From Gnetum montanum (lineage: Eukaryota > Streptophyta > Gnetopsida > Gnetales > Gnetaceae), in contig MNCI01025086.1 in the NCBI GenBank assembly GCA_015680685.1, forward strand, positions 136,787 to 200,786: a stretch of DNA of 64,000 nucleotides, written 5' to 3'. The translations under genes and the position numbers were made by a program. Below the pieces are notes generated by a model. That model worked only from the letters and a program-made list of their open reading frames with translations. It searched no databases and had not been told where the DNA came from. Below, piece after piece: positions 11,303 to 22,053 of this stretch. Each line of letters opens with the position of its first letter. Positions within the stretch are counted from its first letter, which is position 1.

Positions 11303-12999
11303 TTCAAATTCCTATGCCTTAATCACTATAAACATTTTCTAATTTTAACTTGTTCTTTGTGCTATTTGTCTCTCTAAAAGCTAAAGCTTGAGTTCTTGTA
11401 TCCTCATGCATCCCAGGCTAGTGTTAAAAATAGAGTAAAACTAAAGTGTTTTTGTTTAAAATAAATCAACAATTTTCCATTTATGAACTATGAGGATAAA
11501 ATTTAAGAGTTTTCTTAAATTTTATCCTCAGCAGCATATTAAGTACTCAAAAAGAACCTCCAAGCCTTTATGTTTAAGCTTAATGATGACTAATGTCCTT
11601 TAATATGGGTGGTGACATTAAATCCTAATATACATGAAAGCTAAAAGAATACACCATAGTGCCAACTCTTAATAAAAGGCTATTGTCATTATCGCATAGT
11701 AGACAAATATGTTTGTCTATGTTTTAATGTGAGCCAAGGAATTTAATTACTACCCTAAAAATTAATATGAATACTCAAAAGAAAGTTTGATAGAAACTAA
11801 AAACATTTAAACTTTCAAAAAAAATTTGTCTAAAATAGGTGAGCAAATGAAAAAATAATATGTTAATTAAATACTACATTCATACTGAATTACATGTACA
11901 CATTTTGCAACTTGTGTTCTTAAATTAGAGAATTTCATATGTTGTCTCAAACATAAAAGACCTCTAAAGTAATACAACACATTTTTAATGCATGATAGTG
12001 CTAATAGGTTTAATTAATTGTTACTCATTAAATACTGAGACTAAATCTTCCTTTTTTACATATTTCTTTTCTTTACATACTTACAGCTACAAGACAACCC
12101 ATGGATTTCACATTTCCTATATAAACATTCAATATTTCTATTCCTTCTTGATTGTATCATGGGGCTACATATGGCATAAACAAATAATAGGATTTGGGAC
12201 TCTACCCCCACAACTTCCCAAAATTGTAATATATATTTTGTATAAATAGAACATAAGAGAACTCTTCATTTTTATGTGCATCAAATCTTTGTATTTTCTA
12301 AAATAATTAAAACTTACATGTCTCCTAGTATCTTATATTTTTATTTGAAAATAACCAAATTCACCATCCTAACCTTCTCTCAATCAAATAAGGTCAGCTA
12401 CATTTGAAAAAAATGTAAATTATGTAGACAAAAATATCAAGTTTCACAACAATACATGCACTCTTGTCTTGTTCCCATAGCCCTGATACCTTAGGTAAGG
12501 GCCATAAGATGAAACAGGCATGTTAAGGTTGAAATATAACATTGCAGTGCAAGAAATATCTTTTTTAGAAACAAATTTATTACACATAACCAAGAGTTTC
12601 AACAGCAATGAACAAATATTTTTGTTTTCGATTTCATATGAAACACCTAAAATAATTCAATATTATCAAGAATATATGTAATCCACTTCTTCTTGTCATT
12701 TAGACCTGTAAAATGAACCATGAAATCACCTAGGGAGAAAGAGCCTAAAAACACAATTAGACAAAAATGGTCAAATAAAAATAGTCTGTAGAGTATGGTA
12801 TATTTTTAATTCCAATTGCATCTTAAAAGCTTGCCTATCTAGAAATTAAATTAAGACTTGAGCATATTGTAGAGATAATTCTAGGGCAGTTCTACTAGCC
12901 AACAGACTGCACGGAGCCTCAACTTTACAATAACAATAATTTATTTGAATACGTATGCATATGTAAGATAACTATTCAAATAGGAACAATTATGCATCC
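11303..12999. other. AT-rich stretch with nothing recognised
   Basis: About 1.7 kb without a convincing open frame or repeat boundary. The longest open frame (11992-12249) has no recognisable motif and unremarkable composition. Confidence 0.4.
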
Positions 13000-13800
13000 A
13001 GTGCATATAATTTATGAACTAGTTCTAAGAAAATGATCTTATGCTAATTTGTATTAAAACTTTAGATCTAATTGCATGCTCTTCATTATCTGCACCCATC
13101 ATATTTAAAAAAGTTCATCAAGGCTTAAGTCTTATTTATGGCTTACAGTGTAAAATCATATATATGAACAATTCCATTGTAAGTGATAAACATACAAAGT
13201 TAAAATCCAAGATTAAAAAATAGTATAAAATAGATAATTCATCAATTTTACAAATAGATGGAGGTATTAATAATGATATAATAAATCAATTTGGAATATA
13301 GTTGCAATGGAGTAAAGCAACTAGTATGCTTTATGATAAAACAATCCCAATTAGATCAAAGGGAAAAATGTAGACAATGGTAATTAGAGTTGAAATTTGT
13401 ATAGTGCAAAATGCTTGGTCATAAAGAAACAATAAGGAAGAGAATGTTGAAATTTATGTTAAGCATCACAAGTTGGAAAAGAATTAGCAATTCTCAAACT
13501 AGAGTAAGGCTAGGCTTAGCACATATATATGATAAAATGAAAAAGAGTTTCCTTCCATGATTTGGTCATATCTACTATAGATGGACAAATGCACTGATCA
13601 TAAACAGGTTGCTTGGCTAATTTGGTAAGATAGTACCGATGAAGGAGATCAAAAAAGTTAGGATGAATTCACTTTTAGGAATGTTAATGAAATTAAGACA
13701 TTGGCAACTTCATCTTGAAGTCTTACGTGGACAAAAAGTATTCATAGTAAACTATTAGCAAATCATGGAAAATTCATCATATCCCTAGTTGAATTTAAAA
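13000..13800 (+). pseudogene. RTE-type LINE, 3' end of reverse-transcriptase ORF, decayed
   Basis: Translation across frames gives a VHQG.SLIYGL block near 13110. Then come an ILQIDGGINNDIINQFG block and a LQWSKATSMLYDKTIPIRSK block at about 13240-13360, followed by a block resembling the conserved end of plant RTE elements (VAEMRMLRWM... and FGHVQRRP in intact members) at about 13380-13580. These are the hallmark stretches of the plant RTE/BovB clade. The N-terminal endonuclease and most of the polymerase are missing, and stops are frequent. Confidence 0.6.
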
Positions 13801-14029
13801 AAAAACGTATTGGAGAATAATGTTAATATTAGGATTTTTTTTTACAAGTTTACTATTATTGTTCAACTCAAGCATACAAGTGTCAAAATATTTCTCCTTA
13901 GGAGATGCATTTGAATTACCAGCGAGTGAGATATAGTTGGAAAAGCAAGGGTTGCTCAATCGTAAGGCATAGAGAAAAATTTGAAAACTCCCCCATATGA
14001 ATGGAAAAAATTATGCTAACTATTGCAGA
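13801..14029. other. Nothing recognised
   Basis: Short AT-rich flank ending at a long G run. Confidence 0.3.
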
Positions 14030-14056
14030 GGGGGGGGGGGGGGGGGGGGGGGGGGG
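14030..14056. repeat. Run of 27 G
   Basis: An uninterrupted G run truncates the LTR fragment that follows. It may be real, or it may be an assembly artefact; a second G run borders the N gap at 43211. Contiguity across it should not be trusted. Confidence 0.8.
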
Positions 14057-14190
14057 TGTATTCGGTCCCCTATTTATAGGTTGTAGGGATGCGATATCAC
14101 GTCGGCTGCGATATCATGTATGTGATATCACGTCGGCCGCGATATCATGTACGCGATATCATGTATGCGATATCATGACCCTAGTGACAT
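14057..14190 (-). repeat. Partial 3' LTR (U3) of GO-1
   Basis: On the minus strand several GATATC-centred palindromes (14172-14093) are followed by ctataaatagggg, then by the C run. The U3 start is not sharply defined because the usual TGATGA end and polypurine site are not recognisable here. Confidence 0.6.
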
Positions 14191-15650
14191 GAAGCACAAC
14201 AAAAATACCAAATTTTTAAAGGATTATTTTGAAACCAACGTTGTAAATTGAGGACATTGGGCTATTATGAAGGAGTTCTTGGGTAATTCCATTAATTTGA
14301 AAGGCACAATTAATGATGATGGTGTGGATTTTATCAATAGAACCTTGGATGGGAGAAAAAGGTTATGTAATGATACATAGGAATGTTGACATTTAGAGGG
14401 ATAATAGTAGGGAAAGAACATTATAAAAAATTATTTTGAGGGTAAGAAATGGTGTGTGTAAGCTATGTCATAAGTCAAGATTACAAAAAATTACACAAGT
14501 GGATCCTCCCCAAAGCAAGTTTCAACCTATAATGCCCTTGTGTAACCACACTTAAAGTGTCCGTGGGCACTAGAAGGGTTAAATGTAATTCACACTAAAT
14601 TAACAAATTACACACATGTAAATATCACTAGAATGAGGTAAGAATTCTATGTTACATGGGACATGAGCTACAATTATATGAACAGTGAGATGAGACGAAG
14701 TATAGAAGGGATCGTAGAGATTGGGATATGAGGTAACTAACCCAAGGCATAGCGAATCCTACGTGTAAAGCATGATTAAGGTGTCATTAACCCGTCGCTC
14801 CAAGATTAGGACCAAGTCCATTCCTCTAATCAGTGACATTGCATTATTTCATCCCATGATGAGCGATTATGAGAATACCATAACAACAAGGTGTACGATC
14901 ACTTGGAGTTTTGTTCAAGGGAGGAGTGATTTTGTTTTATGGCACTTCTTTTTTTCTTTTTCTTTTTTTCTTTCTTTTTGAATACTGAATCTAGAGAAGC
15001 CACCAACCTTTAGGCATGGGTACATGTCTTTCCAGTGGGACCCCCTAGAATAGCATTGGATTTTTGAGTGCCCTTTTGATTACTCTTACTCCCATTTTTC
15101 ATTAGATCTACAATGATCTTAGCACAACTACGTTGCATGATAACTCCCATAGACATCACCAAAGAGAATGTGCAAGTCCGCTTGATGTCACACCCTAATC
15201 ATTCCCTCTTGGTCCATCCTTCTTCATTCTGGGTACAATGAACACAAAATTAATTTTAAGTTTTTAAAAATGTCAAGAATATCATTGTACCCTTGAATAG
15301 AACCTCTTATTTGTAGAGTGGATGAGTGGGTGTAATGGGCTCACTATTCCAAATAATTGATCACTCATGACTTAATAACATAGAATGCACCTCAACCAAC
15401 AATCCACATGAGTGTTTTATTCATAGAGGAGATTACTTACAAAAACATAGAAAGACAAAAACACAAAAAGATAAAAAGATAAAAGAAAAAGTTGAAAAAT
15501 GAAAAATTGGAAAATAAAAACTTAAAAAATTAAAGAAAACTGAAAAATATTTATTAATCCTGCTTGTTATTAGAATGGGGGGTATCCCCCATAACTAAAT
15601 GGTTGAGTATGAAAAAGATTAATAAATGGAAGATAAGGATCCTTGCATGT
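14191..15650 (-). other. GO-1 3' non-coding region
   Basis: Aligns in reverse with 20081-21460 of GO-2. It includes the conserved box (about 14505-14550 on the minus strand, ctttggggaggatccac) also seen in the GP elements. No convincing coding frame; the open frame at 14224-14421 has no counterpart in the other copies. Confidence 0.55.
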
Positions 15651-17544
15651 TTAAAGTATTGGAACTGGTCCATACTTACCCCATCGAGGTTCACACACTA
15701 GATTATAATGAGCATAGTGGGGCAATTTATATGATGTAGTTCCCGGATAATGAGTTGACCCACTATGATGTTTGAGGCCGTTAGATGGTATGCAAGAATT
15801 GGGTTGTTGCTCTCCATTTCTATGTTCATTGGGCTGGATTGTTGTTGGAGTGTGAGTTGGTGGCCCTGATGAAGTTACATGAGGCATTGGGTTCAAAAAT
15901 AAGGGTACACCACAGTGAGGGACTTGTGTTGAGTTGTAGGATGCAGTGGCCTCGAAATTGTGTTGTCCCTTCTTACAGCTGTGTTTAAAGAAGGGGTGCT
16001 TTTGATGTTGTTGAAGTTTCTCACTACTGTTGGAAGTAGTATCACAAGTGATGTTCATGGGTTGTTGCTGTGGTGCAGGTACATTAGGAACAGTTGGTGG
16101 CACTGTGGAAGGAGGGAAAGGATGAGAATGTTGAAAGTTAGGAGGAGTATAAGGTGCACAAGGTGGTGGTTGTGTTGAAGGTATGGGCTGATAGTATTGA
16201 GGAGAATGGTACTATGATGAGATAAAGTGCGTTGGCTCAGTTGGAGAAACAAGATGTTAAACAAGGTATGCGTTTGGGTTTGGATGATATGAAGGGTGTC
16301 TCCAGTTTAGTGGTGGTCTCCCCCACAACTCGGATTGTTGCCACTGTGATCAAACACAGTATCTCTGTATGAACTCTGGATGTAACATATTTTCCCAATG
16401 CTCTTGTAAATATAACAATATTGGGCATTGGCCTTTGGGGTGATCGTATAGGCATATGTTGAATTCATACATATGATTGGAAGTTGAGCTCTTATTTTCC
16501 TTATCCCTTCTTTCTGATTGTCTAATATTTTGTCCTACTTCTTGCGTTGTCAAAACTTTATCTCCAATAATGTTGATAAATTCTCGACACTTTTGATACA
16601 TCCATTCCAACATCTTATTGATCTTTTCATTGATTTCTTCTAATGATTGTTTTTGTATCGGAAAGGATGATGTTTCCACCTTGAGATTGGTTGATCTCTC
16701 CTTTTTATGATCATGGACCTTTGTTAAGTTGAGATTCAGGTCCCGTTGATGTTTTTCAACACTCTCCCATCTAGCCATTTCTCCTTCTTCTTTTGCTACT
16801 TGCTTAATAAGCTCTTAGACTTGATGGGTTCGTAGTTCGTATAGTTGACCTTGGGCATACATTCCTAAGGTCTCTCTTATTTCATTACGTAGCCCATTAA
16901 TGATATGGTACATTAGCCTTTCCTCAGAAAACCCATGGCCTAGACAGTTGTTTAACAGTGCATAATATCTTTCTAAGCCCATGTCCAAGGGTTCATGTTG
17001 TGCTTGTTTCCATCCTTGGATTTGTTTCCTCAAGGCTAACACTCTTGCGTAGGTTTGATATTTTTTGTTAAAGACTTCTACCATTGTTGACCAACGTTGT
17101 ATTGAATTTATTTTTAACGATCTATACCATACTTTTGCTTGGTCAATGAGTGTCATAGGGAAGAGCTTAAGTTTTATCAGTGTTATTCCATGTGTAAGCA
17201 TCATAGCAGGGTTGTAAATGTTGATGTGGATCTAAGTCATAGCCTCCTGAAAATTTAGGAAAGTTGTTTAAATCGAGCCTAGGTAGACAACTCTCTTTAC
17301 GATGCCCACGGGAGATTCAAACAGCCTCTTGTATTTGTGTTAAGCTTGTAGTGGCCAATAGGGGTTCATCGTCATCGGGTAAGTTATGCTTTCATGTGTT
17401 GGAATGACATTTCTTTCATTCATGTTTATAAGAAACCCCCACTTTAGGTTGTGTACTCCAATCTTCATTGTCATATAGATCGTTGGTTCTCCAATGAACT
17501 TCCTCACTAAGTGTGGAATTATTGTAATCTTTTAGGAGAGGCAT
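15651..17544 (-). pseudogene. GO-1 gag
   Basis: Start chosen at the ATG complementary to 17542-17544 (MPLLKDYNNS), about 120 bases after the primer site, paralleling the start of GO-3. Order on the minus strand: a variable N-terminus; the retrotransposon gag domain (about 17230-16815; KLFPMTLIDQAKVWYRSLK and GHGFSEERLMYHIINGLRNE); a charged helical part; a relic of a zinc knuckle (CLYDHPKGQCP, about 16450); and a proline/histidine/glutamine-rich tail ending EPRWGKYGPVPIL. It is broken by frameshifts into at least four open pieces. The protein would form the capsid; no protease follows. Confidence 0.7.
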
Positions 17545-17664
17545 TGTTGTGAAGTTGTGTGTGAATTTATATGTGACTTTTAATAATTACTTTTTTCTAA
17601 AAGATATATCATTAAGTCCTTATACAATGACCTTGTATGATATAACTAATCTATATAAATAGCA

Positions 17665-17686
17665 CCATCTCTAGCAATGGTGCCAA
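17665..17686 (-). promoter_or_regulatory. Primer-binding site, tRNA-Asp type (GO-1)
   Basis: Immediately after CTCATCA on the minus strand, TTGGCACCATTGCTAGAGA resembles tggcgccgttgccgggga, the complement of the plant tRNA-Asp 3' end used by Athila-like elements, with a few changes. Confidence 0.65.
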
Positions 17687-18491
17687 TGATGAGTGGTGAG
17701 GTACCCCTACACTCAACCATACAAATATGAGCGTTACACGCGCTATCTCGTCAAACTCCATAGATGGACTAGTTGTGGCATCTAGATAGTTAGCCTTAGA
17801 TTGTAGTTCACTATCTTCCAACATGGACTAGTATTAGCTTTTTCATGTATGGTTTAGTCCAGGGTGAGGTGTATGATGTGTTTTCTAATCTAATGCTACT
17901 CCTAAAGGCAATGGAAAGTAATATTAAGAGAATCTAATCTAGCCTAAGTGCGATGAGCATTCGTTCCTTGATTATCCATACACATCTTAGACTTCGTGCA
18001 CGACTACTACTGGGATTACCAAGCGTAGATCCTAGGTATGCTACTAGGTTACCAAGTAGTCACACTTAAATGCTCGTAATCAAGTTGTACTTATTTCGTG
18101 TTTTAACATGAGATAAGGGTGAGAGAGATTAACTAAGAAAGTAATAAATAAAAATTAATTAAATAATTAAACTAAGTGAATGATACAATGATGAAGTAAT
18201 CTTGATCTTTATTTTTGGTCATGTGCATGTCCAAGTACATCACACTCGAATAAGGATGCCATACAATTACAATCACCACACTGCGGACATATACTAGAAA
18301 ATAATTCTATCTCTGGTGGGGTAAAACTTCCAGAGTTTCGCTAAGGTCTAAATCTAAGTTTCCTAAAACTGGGAAAGCTGCCTCTTATTTATAGACATTA
18401 TGGTAGGTCGTGATATCGTGAATGCGATATAGCGACTGGCATGCGATATCGCGTACATGATATCGCAATTGCCCTAAATGACAACTCATCA
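17687..18491 (-). repeat. 5' LTR of GO-1
   Basis: 805 bases, TGATGAG...CTCATCA on the minus strand. GATATC palindromes lie at about 18410-18470, upstream (on the minus strand) of a ctataaataag box. Its outer end abuts gag sequence of GO-2 with no spacer. Confidence 0.85.
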
Positions 18492-20080
18492 AAGCCAAAA
18501 TTAATTTGCAGTTGGCCAACAATGGTAGAACTCTTCACTAAAAGATATCAAACCTATGCAAGAGTGTCAGCCTTGAGGAGAAAAATCCAAGAGTGGAAAC
18601 AAGGGCAACATGGACCCTTGGACATGGCCTTAGAAAGATACTATTCATTGTTAAAAAATTGCCCAGGCCATGGGTTCTCTGAGGAGAGGCCAATGTATCA
18701 CATCATGGATGGGATCCATAATGAAACAAGGGAGACCCTAGGGATGTATGTCCCAAGCCAACTATATGAACTATGAACCCACCAATTCCAAGAGCTTATC
18801 AAGCGGGTAACAAAGGAAGAAGGAGAAATAGCCAAATGGGAGAATACTAAAAGATCTCAATAGGACCAAAATCTCAAAATAACAAAGGTCCATGAAGAGG
18901 AGAAATCAACTCACATCATGGTGGTGGAATCTTCCTTGCCAATACTAAAATCACTAGAAGAAATTGAGGTAAAGATCAATAAGATGACGGAATGGGTACA
19001 TAAAAAATGTGGAGAATATTTCAACATTATTAGAGGTGGAACTATGCCAAACTGAGAAACAAGACAGGATACCATGTGATAATCAGAAAGAAGGGTAAAA
19101 ACAATAAGGATAAGAGCTCAACTACAAATCACATGTATCAATGTAACATTTACTTGTATGATCACCTCAAAGGCCAATGCCCAATCTTGTCACATTTACA
19201 TAAGCATTGGGCAGGAATGTTGCATCCAGATTTCATATAGAAATACCAGGTTCAACCATAGTGGCAAAAACCCTAGTCATGGGGGAGGCCACTGTCAAAT
19301 TGGTCATACCCTTCATACCATTTGAATCCAAGTGCTTATTATGATCAGCATCCTATTTCCCCAATTGTTTCAACATCCTTTATTTCACCACATCATTATC
19401 ATTCTCTTGAGTACTATCAACCCATGTCCTCTCCAACAAGATTACCACCTCATTTTCCTTGCACTTATCCTCACCCTTAATGTTCTCATCATTCACCTCC
19501 TTCTACATCGCCACTAGTTGTGCCAAAAGGTTTTGCACCACAGCACCAACCCATAAACATTACTTGTGCTACTACTGTCAATAGCAGTGGAGGTTCTCCA
19601 CAATGTCAAAAGAATCCTTTCTTTAGGCATGATTGTAGAAAGATATAGCATGGTTCTGAAACCACTACATCCACCAACACAACACAAGTCTAGCGCTATG
19701 ATGCATCTTCTCCCTCAAAATCAATGCCTCCTATTACCTTATCATGGCCACTAATCAACACTCTAACAACCATGTGACCCAATGAATATAACTACATAGG
19801 GAGACATATTGATCCTTGCATACCATCTTACAATCATAGGCGCCATAGTGGGTCAACTCCTTATCACATAACCACATCTTAAAATTTTCCCCACTATGCC
19901 AACTTTAATCAAGTGTGTGAAACCCAAGTTAGGTACATTCTAGCCACCACATCAAAAGACACTTAGTGGTTTGGATATGACTAGACTCCAATATTTTCCA
20001 CATGCATGGATCCGCATTTTCCATTTATTAATTCTAGTCGTGCTCAAAAGTTTAGTTATGGGGAATATCCTCCATTCTAA
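18492..20080 (+). pseudogene. GO-2 gag, 5' truncated
   Basis: The first bases align with the middle of the GO-3 gag (from about 62170), so the 5' LTR, primer site and N-terminal gag are missing. The gag domain is well preserved at 18510-18776 (GHGFSEERPMYHIMDG, ETRETLGMY). A helical lysine/glutamate part, a zinc-knuckle relic near 19145-19190, and the P/H/Q-rich tail (19330-20080) follow, broken by stops and frameshifts. It lies on the opposite strand to GO-1, so the two gags diverge from the LTR at 17687-18491. Confidence 0.7.
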
Positions 20081-21460
20081 CAAGTAGAATTAGTAAATGT
20101 TTTTCCTTTTTTTGATTTTACAATTTTTTTTATTTTTTTTTTCCAATTTTTCATTTCTAATTTGTTATTTTATCTTTTTGAGGGTAATCTCATTAGTGAA
20201 TAAAATACTCATGTGACTTGTCAGTTGAGGTGTTGTTCTATGCTATCAAGTCTCAGGTGACTAATTCTTTGGACAGTAAGCCCACAACATCCACCCACCC
20301 ATTCTATTAATAAGAGGTTCTACTATGGGTATGATGATATTCTTTTCATCATTAAAACTTAAAGTAATTTTGTGTTCATTATGCCCAAAGAAAAAAATGA
20401 TGGACTAAGAGGGAATGGCTAGGGTGTGACATCAAAGGGACTTGTGGATTCTCTTTGGTGACATTTGTAGTTGCTATCATGTAGCCTGGTTGTACTAAGG
20501 TCCTTGTAGATCTAACAAAAAATGGGAGTAAGAGTAATAAAGGAACTCAATAAAAAAACTCAATGCTATTTTAGGGATCCCACTGGAAAGACATGCACCC
20601 ATGCCTGAAGGTTGGTGGCTTCTCTGGTTCACTATTGGAAAGGACAAAGTGACAAAGTAGCTAGAAGAAGAAAAGAAAAAAAGGAAAGAAAACATCGAAG
20701 AAAAGACCAAAGAAGAACATGTCACTAAGAAACTCCAAATCACTCCTCCCTTGGACAAAATGCCAACTAATCGTACGCCTTGCTATCATGGTGCTCTTAT
20801 GTTTGTCCATCATTGGATGAAACAATGCGATGTTATTGATCAGAGGCATGGACTTAGTCTTGATCTTGGAGTAATAGGCTAATGACACATTAATCACACC
20901 CTACACTTAGGATTCATTGTGCCTAGGATCAATTACCTCATGTCCTAATCTTTGCAATCCCTTCTATGATTCTTCTTATCTCACTATTCAAGTATTTTTG
21001 ACTTGTGTCTTGTGTAGCATAAAATTCATACCTCATCACGATGGTATCTACATGTGTATGATTTGTGGAATTGGTGTGGATTGCATTTAATCCTTTTAGT
21101 GCCTATGGACATTTTTAGGTGTGGTTACGTAAGGGCATGATAGGTAGGAACCTACTTTGGAGAGGACCCACTTGCATGGCTTTTGTAATTTGCACTCATT
21201 TCACATCATCACATCATCTTATACCTTCCGAGTACTGCATTGCTAAAGTTATCCTTTCCTTTATCATCATTTTAATTTAAACACTCCTATGCACCACTAC
21301 GTGTCCTTTTTCCTCACACTATTCATGAACTTCATTGTAAAATTCCACTTCATTACACTTTGGGTGCCTTTAAGTCTCTTCAACATTACCCTAGATCTTT
21401 CGAATAAACCTTAAATCCTTGATTTTTGTTCTTGGAAATTTGAAAATTTATCTATTTTTC
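20081..21460 (+). other. GO-2 3' non-coding region
   Basis: Begins with T-rich sequence (20100-20180), as in GO-3 after its gag. It carries the conserved box at about 21125-21175 (gtaagggcatga... ctactttggagaggaccc). It aligns in reverse with 14191-15650. No gene. Confidence 0.55.
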
Positions 21461-22053
21461 CAAGTACCCTATTTTAGAAGGGATGCAATATTAGGTACCC
21501 AGTATCAGGTCCAACGTGATATCGGGTCCACGCTAGTGGGTACACGATATCACATCTATAAAAGCTATATATATGGACCTCCCCATGCATGTCGATGTCA
21601 TTTTTCACTATTCATGCAAGGGGAGTTGAAATTTTCTTCCACATATTTTCTAGCTTACAAACCTATCATTCAAACATCATTAACTTGCTCATTAACACTC
21701 CGATTCTTGTTTCGATCAAACTTGCTTAAACCTGGAGTGTTTAACTTAGTTGTGGGGGAAGGGTATGCTTCAAGTTGCATGTAGTTTTTTCAAAATTCAT
21801 CATTGCTTGAAGGATATTATCAAGGGTGAGTGACCTTAAAAATGCTAAAAACATTTTCCAAATTAATTTTATTTCTTCACCCAAGTCACCTAATCAAAAT
21901 TGGATCCAATATCAAACTTTTAGGGGAATTTTCATGAAAATCTCTAACTTTGAATCACACTAAGTAAGAAATGAATCTATTAAGGGCAAGGAGTAAGGTA
22001 TTAATATAATTTTGTAAATAGCCTTACTAATAATTGGTCATGTATGATTACAT
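21461..22053 (+). repeat. LTR-like promoter and leader, family unclear
   Basis: GATATC/GTATC repeats at about 21495-21556 are followed by ctataaaag and tatatata (21558-21578), the same U3 layout as the other LTRs. The sequence after the TATA-like box differs from all other LTRs here. A gt-site in the context aagggtgagtg (about 21825) could be a splice donor. It may be the 5' LTR plus leader of the element encoding the frame at 22054, or the 3' LTR of GO-2. Neither end is clear. Confidence 0.4.

Larger units (their letters stand above)
14057..18491 (-). mobile_element. GO-1: gag-only LTR retrotransposon, minus strand
   Basis: Reading right to left: a complete 5' LTR (18491-17687), a tRNA-Asp-type primer site, a decayed gag (17544-15651), about 1.4 kb of non-coding DNA, then the start of a 3' LTR (U3 with GATATC repeats and a TATA-like box) that stops at the G run. 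No protease, reverse transcriptase or integrase is present. The internal layout and spacing match GO-2 and GO-3, so the missing pol is a feature of the family, not a local deletion. Confidence 0.75.

Noticed and set aside
14001-14192. ORF with a polyglycine stretch.
   Set aside because: The glycines come from the G run; the rest lies on the antisense side of an LTR fragment.
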